Below, one piece after another: positions 35,737-44,800 of a stretch of 64,000 bases of DNA. This stretch comes from Clostridium saccharoperbutylacetonicum N1-4(HMT) (GTDB lineage: Bacteria; Bacillota; Clostridia; Clostridiales; Clostridiaceae). The stretch's first letter is position 1. The number at the start of each line of letters is the position of its first letter. Both the position numbers and the translations under genes were made by a program. The stretch is taken from contig NC_020291.1 of NCBI RefSeq assembly GCF_000340885.1, positions 5,517,001-5,581,000 on the forward strand. The letters run 5' to 3'. The notes beneath the pieces were generated by a model, which did no database searches, was not told the DNA's origin, and saw only the letters and a list, made by a program, of their open reading frames with translations.

Positions 35737-35882
35737 AAATTATCTCTCCTTCAATATTAATTAATTATAATAATCTTATAAATTATGTATATTTCTATTA
35801 TATTCTTGATTATAAATAATAAAAAATATATAATTTAATATAAATTAATATCAAAATTGTTATGATTGCTAGGAGGATTGTA

Positions 35883-36792
35883 ATGGATTTGTTACAGTTA
35901 CAATATTTCAAGACTGTCGCTAGATTAGGGCACATGACACATACTGCAGAAGAATTGCATGTTGCACAGCCAGCATTAAGCCGCACAATATCTAAATTAG
36001 AAAAAGAACTAGGTGTCACTCTCTTTGATAGAGTAGGCAGACAAATTAAATAGTTTTGGAGAAAACTTTCTATCCCATGTTGATAAAATATTCAGTGAAT
36101 TATCTGAAGCAAAACGCGAACTTTCAGACTTATCTGATATTAGAGAAAGCACACTTTCATTGGCTGTTAATACAACTATTTTTATGCCAGATTTGCTAAA
36201 AAAATTCCTTTATCAATATCCACATATTAAAGTTCATCAAACATTTGCTACTACTTTAAATATTCAGCATTTACTAGAAACTGAACAAGTAGATTTCGGA
36301 ATATCTGTAACTTCTATTATTTCTTCTGAATATACTAATATTCAAGGTATTCCTATAATTACAGCAGAAACATTCTTAGCTCTTCCTCCTCAACATCATT
36401 TGCTTAAGCATAAACATATCTCTCTTTACGATGTAGTAAATGAACCTTTTGTTAGTATGCCAGTAGGATATGGCCTTCGTGAAATGACTGATAATTTTTG
36501 CAATCAAGCTGGTTTTAAACCCAATATTGTTATTGAAAGTAATTAACCTCACTCAATTATTAGTTATGTAGAATATGGATTAGGACTCGCTTTTATTTCT
36601 CCATTAGTATTAGAAATAAATTCAAATTTAAAAATGCGTCTTATTCAAGTTGAAGATGCAATTTGCGAAGGAACAATTAATTTATATTGGAAAAAAAATC
36701 GATATATATCTAGAGCATCGCATCAGTTTAAGGAATTTCTTATTAAGTATTTTAATGATTTAAAAGACTGTCAATTGGGAAACTCATTATAA
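35883..36792 (+). pseudogene. LysR-family regulator, frameshifted and nonsense-mutated
   Basis: The HTH is intact (LLQLQYFKTVARLGHMTHTAEELHVAQPALSRTISKLEKELG). An indel near 36045 shifts the frame after GRQIK. The next frame carries NSFGENFLSHVDKIF and the effector domain, and a TAA at 36544-36546 cuts it after IVIESN before YVEYGLGLAFISPLV. Two independent lesions make it non-functional. It is divergent from the broken YtcJ-like gene, so regulator and target have decayed together. Confidence 0.9.
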
Positions 36793-36929
36793 ATTTTATT
36801 AATCTTGACACTTTTCATAATAACTGTACAAATATTATACTTTTTGACTTTATAATAATACATATTAGTGAAGCTACCAGCAACAATAAATCTCTTGTTT
36901 CCATTCCGTATTAGCTCTAATTAGATTTA

Positions 36930-37199
36930 GTTTCAATACAGATACTATAAATAAAATCCTTTGATTTACCGTGCGATATCATAAAAACAAGTATTTCTCC
37001 CACTGTTCCTATTCCTGTAAAAATAGCATAAACGTTGAAACTAGCAATTTTTTGTAGCTTCAAACAACAATAAAAATGTCAAGCAGATAAGAGCTCCAAC
37101 ACCAATCCATCTGATGAAACTATTTGAGTGTTTGAATCCTGTAGCTCAAAATACTTCTATAATTACTGCAACAATTATAAATGTCCAACTTCTATTCAT
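36930..37199 (-). pseudogene. SMR-family multidrug exporter relic
   Basis: From the ATG at 37199 the frame reads NRSWTFIIVAVIIEVF, TGA, then ATGFKHSNSFIRWIGVGALI, CLTFLLLFEATK, and after a further shift VYAIFTGIGTVG. This is the first three helices of a small multidrug resistance protein (EVFWATGFKHS, with the conserved Trp codon TGG changed to TGA; the Glu is kept). The end of the gene is unclear. Confidence 0.75.
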
Positions 37200-37413
37200 T
37201 AGATTTAGCTATCTTAATATATTTTATGTTATATATTTCTCATCATTAAAGTATAGCTTCACATTTCATTAATTTCATAAAATTAATAGTTAATTGATAA
37301 AACTTTTGAATAATTGTTTAATGAACTACTATAAAAGAAAATTTAATGTGTTACTTGCCATATCACTCCTAATAAATTGTTTTAATAAAGACTACTTTCA
37401 TTAAAAATAAAAG

Positions 37414-37487
37414 AACCCACGAAAATCCAAAAATTAGATTTTCGTGGGTTTCATGGTGGGGACGAAGCGTGACCTTTGAAATCCACT
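37414..37487. repeat. Dispersed two-hairpin repeat, copy 7
   Basis: Stem AACCCACGAAAATC with GATTTTCGTGGGTT. The tail is GGTGGGGACGAAGCGTGACC, then TTTGAAATCCACT. The last C of the tail is T here, allowing a G-U pair on the plus-strand RNA. Confidence 0.94.
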
Positions 37488-37496
37488 ATAAATTAA

Positions 37497-37627
37497 CATT
37501 TACAACTACCATCAATAGAACAGCTATTTACAACCTTCTTAGGGTTTTCTATATCCAAATGATCAAATATGTCTAAAGTTTTTGTTCCATCTTCTAAAAT
37601 AAAAAATGGGGTAATTATACCCAATTA
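37497..37627 (-). pseudogene. C-terminal remnant of an unknown Cys-rich-tailed protein
   Basis: Directly past the acyl-CoA synthetase stop, a minus-strand frame reads GIITPFFILEDGTKTLDIFD and NPKKVVNSCSIDGSCKC, then stops. It has no start and no RBS. The CSIDGSCKC ending is distinctive but I cannot name the family. Confidence 0.4.
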
Positions 37628-38995
37628 TATATCCTTTAATTTTTTCTTATCTATTTTTCCAGAATCATTTAAAGGAAGGCTTTTTACAAAAAACACCTTT
37701 TTAGGAATCTCTACTGGCATAAGCTTATTTTTTAACTTATTAAGAATATCTTCTTTATTAATATCTTCATCGATAATTATAAATACAGCTATTTCATTCC
37801 CCTTCAAAGAATTATCATAAGAAGCAGCTACACATTCTATTATTTCTTTTATTTTTTTTATTTCTTGTTCTATTTTTAAAAGGCTAATCTTTATCCCATT
37901 CTTATTTATTATATCTTCTTTTCTCCCTTGAAGAAACAAATATCCATCCTTATCAATATATCCCATATCATTAACAGTGCACGGAACTTCTACTCCAAAA
38001 ACATGGTATTTTGTATCGACATAAATACAATCCTTTTTGATAAATACTTTGATTCCTGGGAATGGCCTTCCGACACTTAGTGGCTTTAAATTCATTTCTT
38101 CATATGTTATATATGTAATAAAACTCAACTCACTCGCACCATAATAAAGTATTATTTCAGATTTAGGGAAATTATTTTTTAAATTATGTGCTATATCATT
38201 AAAAAGTAATTCTGACCCTGTGAATATACTTTTAATATTACTTATTTCTTCTTCTGCCACTTGAGATAACAGTTTTAATTTAGAAGGAATAAGATATATA
38301 TTAGTTACAAAGTTATCTTTCATTGATTTTATCCATCTTCTTGGTGATAAACTCTCAATTGTGACTATTGTTCCTCCTTCATATAATACTGACAATAATG
38401 TGTTTAAATTTCCTGTAAAACTTAGACTTCCATTCATAAATAATATGGACTTTAAATCTATCTTAAATATATTGTTTTGTGTATAAAAATAATCTGTCCA
38501 ACTTTCATATGATCTATACAATACTTTAGGTGTATTAGTTGAACCTGATGTAAAAGCTCCAAAACATATATTTTTATGATTTAATATTTTATCTTTTGAA
38601 TTGAATTTATATACATATATGTGTTTAATTTCTTCAGATAAATCTTTTACAATTTCTTCCTCATCGAATTCTAATTTTTCATCACTAATAACGTAGTTTA
38701 TATTATTTTTTGATATTATCTCCTTAAGTAATTTATAAGATAAACTGTGGTGGCATATAATAGGAATATTATTAAGTGCATTAGAAACAAAAAAACTTAT
38801 TACCTGAAAATAAAAACTCTTAGAAAAAATCAATATATTATAGCCATCAAATTTAATACTATTTTTTAATATTCTTTGTATGTTGTCAATTTCTTTATAG
38901 ATGTAATTATAGTTATATACCCTTTCATCTATGATTAAAAAATTTTTATTTCTGTTATTTTCTCTAATATCACATAATAAATTAAAATAGTTCAT
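37625..38995 (-). CDS. Acyl-CoA synthetase (AMP-binding), YhfT-like
   Basis: The 456-residue ANL-family enzyme has the P-loop-like FTSGSTNTPK (about residue 150), YYGASELSFIT (A5 motif), NDMGYIDKDGYLFLQGRKEDII (A7-A8) and the C-terminal Lys in SGKIDKKKL. It is shorter than typical fatty-acyl ligases (500 or more) and matches the size of B. subtilis YhfT. It lies 2 bp after the thiolase gene and in a BirA-controlled operon with bioY, so it may activate a fatty acid or pimelate-like acid for biotin precursor metabolism. That role is an inference. Confidence 0.85.
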   Translation of the reverse strand: MNYFNLLCDIRENNRNKNFLIIDERVYNYNYIYKEIDNIQRILKNSIKFDGYNILIFSKSFYFQVISFFVSNALNNIPIICHHSLSYKLLKEIISKNNINYVISDEKLEFDEEEIVKDLSEEIKHIYVYKFNSKDKILNHKNICFGAFTSGSTNTPKVLYRSYESWTDYFYTQNNIFKIDLKSILFMNGSLSFTGNLNTLLSVLYEGGTIVTIESLSPRRWIKSMKDNFVTNIYLIPSKLKLLSQVAEEEISNIKSIFTGSELLFNDIAHNLKNNFPKSEIILYYGASELSFITYITYEEMNLKPLSVGRPFPGIKVFIKKDCIYVDTKYHVFGVEVPCTVNDMGYIDKDGYLFLQGRKEDIINKNGIKISLLKIEQEIKKIKEIIECVAASYDNSLKGNEIAVFIIIDEDINKEDILNKLKNKLMPVEIPKKVFFVKSLPLNDSGKIDKKKLKDI

Positions 38996-38997
38996 CC

Positions 38998-40134
38998 TTA
39001 GCTCCTTTTAATTAATATTGAAGATCCTATTCCACCCGCTGCTGCTACTGTTGTAATTCCATATTCTCCATCTACATATTCTAAACTTTTTAGAAGATGT
39101 AGCATTATTATTGCTCCAGATGCGCTATATGGATGGCCGTATGCTAAAGCTCCTCCTAAAGTATTATATCTATCTATTAATGTAGGATTTTTTCTTTGAA
39201 ACATGACATCAATAACAGCAAAGGCTTCATTAAATTCAAATGCTGAAATATCACTATACTTCATTTTTCGTGATTTTAGCAATTCATCTGTCACTATTAT
39301 TGAACTTTCTGGACTATATAAAGGATTGGCTCCCTTTAATGCAGTTTGTACTATTTGTGCTTTCTGCGTTATTTTATTATTTTTTATGTATCTTTCTGAA
39401 CATAAAATTACAAATGCTGCACCATCATTAGTCAAACTGGAATTTGCTGCAGTAATAAATCCATTTTCACTTACTAGAGGTTTTAATCTGTCAATAAGTC
39501 TTTGGTTAATCCTATTTCTTATACCTTCATCATAATCACTTTCACCTATAGAACAAATAATGTCATTTAGAATTCTTTTATTTCTTGCCTTAGCTGCTCT
39601 TTTATGACTTTCTAAAACCCAAAAATCAAGTTCTTCCTTTTTCATATTGTACTTTTGTGCAACTCTTTCTGCTCCCATTAACATCACATTTTCTTGATCT
39701 TCATAAGGTGAAAACTGTGCTACTTGAAAATATGGTTTTTCATCACTATATCGTGGATCATTTTTATTATAATATCTTAATGGTTGTAATGAACTACTTT
39801 CAAATCCACCTGCAATAATTAAATCACACATACCACTTCTTATTTTAGCAAATGCCATGTCTATACTCATACTTCCAGATCCACATTGCATATCAACAGT
39901 ATATGCTGGAACTTCCTCTGAAACTCCTGCATATAAACTCATCAGTCTAGCAATATTTCCTCCTGTACCTACTGCATTTCCACATATTATTTCATCAATA
40001 TTATGAAGGTTATATTTAAAAATTAACTCTTTTAAAACTTCTGCTCCTAATTTTTCTGGTAATATATTTTTAAAAACGCCATTTTTAATTCCTATATGAC
40101 TTCTAAGTCCACCTAAAATATATACACTTTCCAC
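38998..40134 (-). CDS. Thiolase-family protein, YhfS-like, lacking the second active Cys
   Basis: The 378-residue thiolase fold has the nucleophile Cys84 in VDMQCGSGS, FNEAFA, and the catalytic His in YGHPYSASG. The C-terminal CxG motif is replaced: TTVAAAGGIG stands where TLCIGGGMG is usual, so Ala364 takes the place of the acid/base Cys. Classic Claisen or thiolysis chemistry would be impaired. A ligase, bioY and a hot-dog protein surround it, as in the B. subtilis yhfS-yhfT-yhfU operon with an added gene. Confidence 0.87.
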   Translation of the reverse strand: MESVYILGGLRSHIGIKNGVFKNILPEKLGAEVLKELIFKYNLHNIDEIICGNAVGTGGNIARLMSLYAGVSEEVPAYTVDMQCGSGSMSIDMAFAKIRSGMCDLIIAGGFESSSLQPLRYYNKNDPRYSDEKPYFQVAQFSPYEDQENVMLMGAERVAQKYNMKKEELDFWVLESHKRAAKARNKRILNDIICSIGESDYDEGIRNRINQRLIDRLKPLVSENGFITAANSSLTNDGAAFVILCSERYIKNNKITQKAQIVQTALKGANPLYSPESSIIVTDELLKSRKMKYSDISAFEFNEAFAVIDVMFQRKNPTLIDRYNTLGGALAYGHPYSASGAIIMLHLLKSLEYVDGEYGITTVAAAGGIGSSILIKRS

Positions 40135-40148
40135 TTATAAAACTCTCC

Positions 40149-40694
40149 TTAAAATTGCTGTGATTTTACAGATGTATATAAAACATTATTTAATTTTACT
40201 GCTAAATAAGAACCCACAAAACACTTACAAATATCACCAAATACAAATGGAACCACTGCTAAACCTAATGCAGATATAAGAGTAATTTTTAATACTAAGC
40301 ACATAAAAACTGCTCCAAAAATATATAATATAGGTATTCCAACAAATATTGTTATAGCTAAATATCTTTTAAAGCTATTGTTTTTTCCTTTTAAATAGCT
40401 CATTATTGGGGCAATAGCTAAAAATCCTAATATAAAACCACCTGTTGGTCCAAATATTTTACCAAATCCAGATCCCCCTCCTGAAAAAACAGGTAATCCA
40501 AATGCCCCTAATAAAATATAGCCTAAAACAACTATAAATGATTTTTTAGGTGTAAGTATTAGTGCTGTTAGATTAATTATAATTGTTTGTGCAGTTATCA
40601 TTGCAGGCGTAAAAGGTAGTGGAAAAGAAATATATGCTGATATACAACTCAGCGTTATACAAAGAGACATCTTTGTTAATTCTCTTGTTTTCAT
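40149..40694 (-). CDS. bioY: Biotin ECF transporter S component BioY (copy 1)
   Basis: The 181-residue membrane protein has six hydrophobic segments and the BioY signatures: PLPFTPAMITAQTIIINLTALIL, GYILLGAFGLPVFSGGGSGFGKIFGPTGGFILGF and the C-terminal VPFVFGDICKCFVGSYLAVKL. It binds biotin and works with an ECF energy module encoded elsewhere. It is equivalent in position to yhfU. Start set at 40694, after AAGGTGAG. A second BioY is encoded at 59835. Confidence 0.93.
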   Translation of the reverse strand: MKTRELTKMSLCITLSCISAYISFPLPFTPAMITAQTIIINLTALILTPKKSFIVVLGYILLGAFGLPVFSGGGSGFGKIFGPTGGFILGFLAIAPIMSYLKGKNNSFKRYLAITIFVGIPILYIFGAVFMCLVLKITLISALGLAVVPFVFGDICKCFVGSYLAVKLNNVLYTSVKSQQF

Positions 40695-40702
40695 TTTAAT
40701 TC

Positions 40703-41275
40703 TCACCTTTCCATATATTTTGTAAAATTACATTTAAAACATAATGCATTATCAACATATCCTAAAATAGTATCATGTTCTTTTTTTATATAAATATCTT
40801 CATCTGAATAAATAGGATTAATAAATTTTATTGTAATCTCACTTGATCCTTCTACTAATCTAGATAAATGCATTAAAATAATAAGACCTTGAACAATAGG
40901 TTTATCATTTAAGTGAATCAAATTTTTATCATTAGTATATTTACTAAATTCAACTATTTCTTCTTTAGAAACAGTTCTGCAAAATTCTAACGAATCTATT
41001 CTTTCCTCCTTCCTAGTTATAAATTTGCCATTATTATCTTTAAAATTAACTAAATTAATAGTTAAACTTGCTATAAGAATATTATTGGAATATGCTTCAC
41101 TTATAATTTTTGAAAACCTATAATTAGATTTCTCAACATACACTTTGTAATCATATTTTCCATTACATTTATTAAATATTTGTAATTTTACTTTTACCAT
41201 ATAGCATTTTCTATATTTCTCATCGTCTATTTTTGTTAAAGATCTCGCAAAATCTTTTACCATATAATCAAACAT
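40703..41275 (-). CDS. MaoC-like double hot-dog protein
   Basis: The 190-residue protein's C-terminal half has hydratase-type features: FSKYTNDKNLIHLNDKPIVQ, GLIILMHLSRLV and a strand ITIKFINPIYSDEDIYI. The D/N-x-x-x-x-H pair (NDKNLIH) is in the MaoC position. It is first in the BirA-controlled operon and overlaps bioY's upstream frame. B. subtilis yhfSTU has no such gene, as far as I recall. The -10 box ends 7 nt before the ATG and no RBS is visible, so the mRNA may be leaderless. Confidence 0.7.
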   Translation of the reverse strand: MFDYMVKDFARSLTKIDDEKYRKCYMVKVKLQIFNKCNGKYDYKVYVEKSNYRFSKIISEAYSNNILIASLTINLVNFKDNNGKFITRKEERIDSLEFCRTVSKEEIVEFSKYTNDKNLIHLNDKPIVQGLIILMHLSRLVEGSSEITIKFINPIYSDEDIYIKKEHDTILGYVDNALCFKCNFTKYMER

Positions 41276-41282
41276 ATTTTAT

Positions 41283-41338
41283 ATAATAAGCTTTATCTTA
41301 ATAATTGTCAACCAGACTTAAAAACACAGGTTAACAAT
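41283..41338 (-). promoter_or_regulatory. BirA operator and overlapping promoter (yhf-like operon)
   Basis: ATTGTCAACC (41304-41313) and GGTTAACAAT (41329-41338) with a 15-nt spacer form a Firmicute BirA box. In the minus direction the operator's inner TTGACA (41306-41311) is a -35 element, followed after exactly 17 nt by TATTAT (41283-41288) as -10. Biotin-loaded BirA would therefore block RNA polymerase directly. Confidence 0.92.
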
Positions 41339-41440
41339 AAAGGTATCATTCATGCTATCATATTTACTTACACTATCCATTTATAACACTGATTTTTCAC
41401 TTTATTTATCATTACTTATTCTAAATCCTTATAAAATGAA

Positions 41441-41516
41441 AAATCCTCGACAATACTACATTAGTATTGTCAAGGATTTGAATGGTGGAGGCGAAGCGTG
41501 ATCTTTCAAATCCACT
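41441..41516. repeat. Dispersed two-hairpin repeat, copy 8
   Basis: Stem AAATCCTCGACAATACTA with TAGTATTGTCAAGGATTT, a sequence unlike the common CCCACG stem. The tail is GGTGGAGGCGAAGCGTGATC, then TTTCAAATCCACT. Upstream GGATTTG is complementary to CAAATCC in the tail, and both differ from other copies in a matched way. Confidence 0.94.
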
Positions 41517-41765
41517 AATCCATTTCTATTTATTACCAAATATACAACTACTAATCCAAGGTCTATAATATCTTCATAACTAGATACTAGTTCAATTCCG
41601 TTTACATCTAGAAACACCATCATTACGAAAATTCTTATTCTCTTGTTTCCATCTAAGAAATGATGGTTATTAATAATAAACCCTAATGTTACAGCTTTAG
41701 ACTGTATATATGGATATAATTCTTCGCCTGCAAATGACTGAAATGGAGAATTTAAAGTTGGCTCC
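41514..41765 (-). pseudogene. Death-on-curing (Doc/Fic) toxin fragment
   Basis: A minus-strand frame reads PTLNSPFQSFAGEELYPYIQ, SKAVTLGFIINNHHFLDGNK, RIRIFVMMVFLDVNGIEL. The HHFLDGNKR stretch corresponds to the Doc/Fic HPFxDGNKR catalytic loop. It begins just after a stop codon, with the N-terminus missing. The C-terminus reads through the dispersed repeat (VDLKDHASPPPFKS), so the repeat has supplied the end of the frame. Confidence 0.8.
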
Positions 41766-41862
41766 TATAATCTATTAAAACATACCTTGGCGCATTATTT
41801 TTAAGAGTTATATTTCATTATTTCTCTCGAAGATGATAATTTCACATCCTTTAAATGATTAC

Positions 41863-42046
41863 TCTATTAAATTTAATTCTTTTGCCTTAACGACTGCTTT
41901 TGTCTACTATGAACATCAAGCTTTGCATATATGTTTAAGATATGAGTTTTAACCGTATTTATGGAGATAAATAATTCTTCAGATATCTCAAAATTCGAAG
42001 CGTCCTCCTGTATAAGCTTAAGAACTTCAATTTTTGTAAGTCCACT
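41863..42046 (-). pseudogene. LuxR-type HTH fragment
   Basis: It reads GLTKIEVLKLIQEDASNFEI, SEELFISINTVKTHILNIYA, KLDVHSR, then a frameshift, then AVVKAKELNLIE. This is the C-terminal DNA-binding domain of a MalT/LuxR-type regulator. It is fused directly to the 3' end of the ATP-grasp gene, whose last codons come from this DNA. Confidence 0.85.
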
Positions 42047-43055
42047 TGGTATTCCTCATATATACTAATAGGTCTTTAAATTCCCAACCTAACTCTCTTG
42101 CTGCAATCATCACTAAGCTATCTTGATCTCTACGATGACTGCGACTTGCTCCTGTCATATTTGGCTTTAAATTAACATCAAACAAATAGAACTTACCAGC
42201 TTCATCTGCCCTACAATCAATTCTAATTAAAGATTTCACATTTAATATTTGAGCTGCTTTAGCACACTGTTCACAAAGGTTATCTAGAATTTCATTTTGC
42301 TTCATAACCCTACTATTTTTTACTACTGGTACTGTACCATTATATGGAGCTATTCCATTAATATGATCAAATCGTTCTACAACTGGCAAGCACCAATAAG
42401 CCTCTTTTTTCACAGCTACTCCATTAATATCATATGTGCCAGGTAACATAACAGCAATTGTTACTTCTGTACCTGTTAGATATGGTTCTAACATAAAACT
42501 TGTACCATATACCTTTGCATTAGTTAGCTCTTGTATTTTTTTATTATATTCCTCTTTATGTTTAGCAATAAAGACACCTTGACTTCCTCGTCCTAAAATT
42601 GGCTTAATAACAATAGGAAAACTTGGTAAATCATTTTTAAGTGAAGAGGTTAAACCTTCTTTTACCACATCTAAACCACCTTCTCTTAATATCTGATTTA
42701 CGAAATATTTGTTATCATATAAGCTAACAGCTTTTGGATCTTGTCCAATCACTTTATATCCCTTAGAAAGAAATTCTTCAATTGGATGTCCATCATAAAT
42801 AACAGTATTTAACCAAAAAGTATCTGCGCCTTTTGCAATTGCTGATAAAATACCTTCCCTATCATCTGGAAAAACCCACTCTAAATCTTCTGTTTCTCTC
42901 GGAGCATCTGATGGAGTAATTACGTTTATTTCAGCTTTTTTTAATGTAAAAGCAATATCTGCTCCACTGTCACTATAACCACCTTTTTTCATTGGTTTGC
43001 GAAGACCATCTCTTTCAGGTGGTTCTTTAATTTGATATAACACCGCACAATTCAT
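42027..43055 (-). CDS. ATP-grasp domain protein (D-Ala-D-Ala ligase-like)
   Basis: A 342-residue ATP-grasp enzyme: FPIVIKPILGRGSQGVFIAK (ATP-binding loop, about residues 148-168), EPYLTGTEVTIAVM and FDVNLKPNMTGASRSH with the Mg-binding Asn. The family joins a carboxylate to an amine with ATP. It probably belongs to amino-acid ligases, but no substrate is evident. The 3' end runs into a LuxR relic, so the native last residues may be lost. It is divergent from a LysR regulator. ATG chosen at 43055, after GGGGTGA. Confidence 0.8.
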   Translation of the reverse strand: MNCAVLYQIKEPPERDGLRKPMKKGGYSDSGADIAFTLKKAEINVITPSDAPRETEDLEWVFPDDREGILSAIAKGADTFWLNTVIYDGHPIEEFLSKGYKVIGQDPKAVSLYDNKYFVNQILREGGLDVVKEGLTSSLKNDLPSFPIVIKPILGRGSQGVFIAKHKEEYNKKIQELTNAKVYGTSFMLEPYLTGTEVTIAVMLPGTYDINGVAVKKEAYWCLPVVERFDHINGIAPYNGTVPVVKNSRVMKQNEILDNLCEQCAKAAQILNVKSLIRIDCRADEAGKFYLFDVNLKPNMTGASRSHRRDQDSLVMIAARELGWEFKDLLVYMRNTKWTYKN

Positions 43056-43063
43056 ATATCTTT

Positions 43064-43303
43064 TCACCCCACTAATTCTTTTAAATTTTCACCAAAGTTT
43101 TGCTCATATCTTGTACATCCAAATCGTTTTTCAAACCATTCCCCACATATACAAGCTACCACTACTATTTGTTAATGCTCAAAAAAATGCCAAGCAGCTA
43201 AAATCAAATAATCCATTATACCCAAAATAACAAAATATGCAAGTAATAATGGTACTATCATTTTTTCTCTTGGAATTTTCTTTATTTGCTTTAATAATTT
43301 CAT
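43064..43303 (-). pseudogene. Small membrane protein, nonsense-mutated
   Basis: A 79-codon frame after a perfect AGGAGG: KLLKQIKKIPREKMIVPLLL, AYFVILGIMDYLILAAWHFF, then TAA (43172-43174), then QIVVVACICGEWFEKRFGCT and RYEQNFGENLKELVG. It has one or two membrane segments and a Cys-containing tail. Its stop overlaps the RBS of the ATP-grasp gene, so they were one operon. Even the first 43 codons could be a small protein. Family not recognised. Confidence 0.55.
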
Positions 43304-43450
43304 TTTTTCTCTGCTCCTCCTACTTGACTAGTCTTCGAAATTAGTATATCATTCCAATACATAATAATCTAATTTATATATTTATATATATAGTATTAGC
43401 TTTTACTTATATAATTATTTTCTTTATAAAGTCGAAAGGAAGAAAAAGCT

Positions 43451-44392
43451 ATGACAACACAGCAATTAAAATACGTACTAACACTAGCAGAAACAAAAAG
43501 TTTTTCTATGGCAGCAAAAAGACTATATATTACACAACCTGCCCTTAGTCTTTACATTATGAATTTAGAGGTGCAGTTAGGCGTAAACTTATTTGATCGA
43601 AGCTCTTCCCCAATTAAGCTAACTAGTGTAGGAGAAGAATATATTAAAACAGCTCAAAAAATATTAGATTTAGAAGCAGAATTAAACAATAAAATATCTG
43701 ATATTTTACAATTGAAACAAGGCTTGTTATCCGTTGGAGTTACTCCTATAAGAGGCTCCTATCTGATTGCAGATGCCCTTGCTCTATATAATCAAAAATA
43801 TCCTGGCATTAAAATAAATATGATTGAATATGAAATGTCAAAGTTACAGGATTCAGTATTGGATGGTAGTATTGACTTTTTTATTGGTAATGCTCCCATT
43901 CAAAATAACCTGTTAACTACGACCACTATCGGAACAGAACATCTTTTTTTGGCTGTACCAAAAAATAATCCAAATAATAAATTCTTAGAGCAATATCAAG
44001 TACCTTTACAAGAAATTATTAATAACAAATACACTGCAAGAACTCCTGTTGATTTTTCTATCTTTTCTAATGACCCTTTTATTGTATTACAACCAAGCCA
44101 GCGTATTCATACTCTCATGTTAGATTTGTGTAACAATTCAGGATTTGAACCAAATGTTGTTTTGCAGACCAACAAACTAGAAACTGCCTATTCTGTTGCA
44201 CAAAAAGGATTAGGTTCTACAATTGTTTCTGATACTTTGATTCGTCATGCAGCTTTAAAAGAGCACCCTATTTACTATGCTTTGCCCGAAAAATCATCTG
44301 TTAGAAATATTATTGTAGTGTATAGAAAAAATAGATATATTTCTCATATGGCAGAAGAATTTATTTCTATTTTAAAAAAGAATTTGGTTTAG
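43451..44392 (+). CDS. LysR-family transcriptional regulator
   Basis: The 313-residue protein has an N-terminal HTH (QLKYVLTLAETKSFSMAAKRLYITQPALSLYIMNLEVQLGVNLFDR) and a two-lobed effector domain (LLSVGVTPIRGSYLIADALALY, LDGSIDFFIGNAP, TAYSVAQKGLGSTIVSD). Divergent from the ATP-grasp operon, its likely target. A hairpin terminator follows. RBS AAAGGAAG. Confidence 0.93.
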   Translation: MTTQQLKYVLTLAETKSFSMAAKRLYITQPALSLYIMNLEVQLGVNLFDRSSSPIKLTSVGEEYIKTAQKILDLEAELNNKISDILQLKQGLLSVGVTPIRGSYLIADALALYNQKYPGIKINMIEYEMSKLQDSVLDGSIDFFIGNAPIQNNLLTTTTIGTEHLFLAVPKNNPNNKFLEQYQVPLQEIINNKYTARTPVDFSIFSNDPFIVLQPSQRIHTLMLDLCNNSGFEPNVVLQTNKLETAYSVAQKGLGSTIVSDTLIRHAALKEHPIYYALPEKSSVRNIIVVYRKNRYISHMAEEFISILKKNLV

Positions 44393-44412
44393 AATATATT
44401 TAAATATGCAAG

Positions 44413-44461
44413 GAAGAAGCATGAAAGGTATTTTAATATACAATACTTATCATGCTTCTTC
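44413..44461 (+). terminator. Terminator of the LysR gene
   Basis: GAAGAAGCATGA pairs perfectly with TCATGCTTCTTC around a 25-nt loop. The 3' flank is AATATTTT. Confidence 0.7.
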
Positions 44462-44532
44462 AATATTTTCCGTCTCATTTTCACTGATTTTATTTTGAAA
44501 TTCCTTTATCTTATTATCATTGATTTCATCTT

Positions 44533-44685
44533 TTAATTTTCATTTACTTGAACTTCTAGTTTTCTTATATTAATCTCTTTATCTTCGGTTTTATTTTTCC
44601 CATTAGCCTTTATATTTTGGTGCTTTGCAAAGTTGTTCACGCTATAAATATTATGTTCAAAAAGCTCAACCATTTTTAATTCCAT
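44533..44685 (-). pseudogene. Short remnant resembling a phage replisome organiser
   Basis: A 50-codon frame, ELKMVELFEHNIYSVNNFAK, then HQNIKANGKNK, ends in a charged stretch. The NNFAKHQNIK motif recalls the end of phage replisome organiser N-terminal domains. There is no RBS. Only a weak assignment. Confidence 0.3.
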
Positions 44686-44725
44686 TAATACATCTAAGAC
44701 TAATTATATTTCTGCAAAATAAAAG

Positions 44726-44796
44726 ACCCACGAAAATCAATTTTAGATTTTCGTGGGTTTCATGGTGGAGGCGAAGCGTGACCTTTAAAATCCACT
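44726..44796. repeat. Dispersed two-hairpin repeat, copy 9
   Basis: The cleanest copy. Stem ACCCACGAAAATC with GATTTTCGTGGGT, a 6-nt loop, and tail GGTGGAGGCGAAGCGTGACC then TTTAAAATCCACT. It starts 5 bp past the response-regulator stop codon in the minus direction and ends in a T-rich run, so it would serve as that operon's terminator. Confidence 0.96.
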
Positions 44797-44800
44797 ATCA

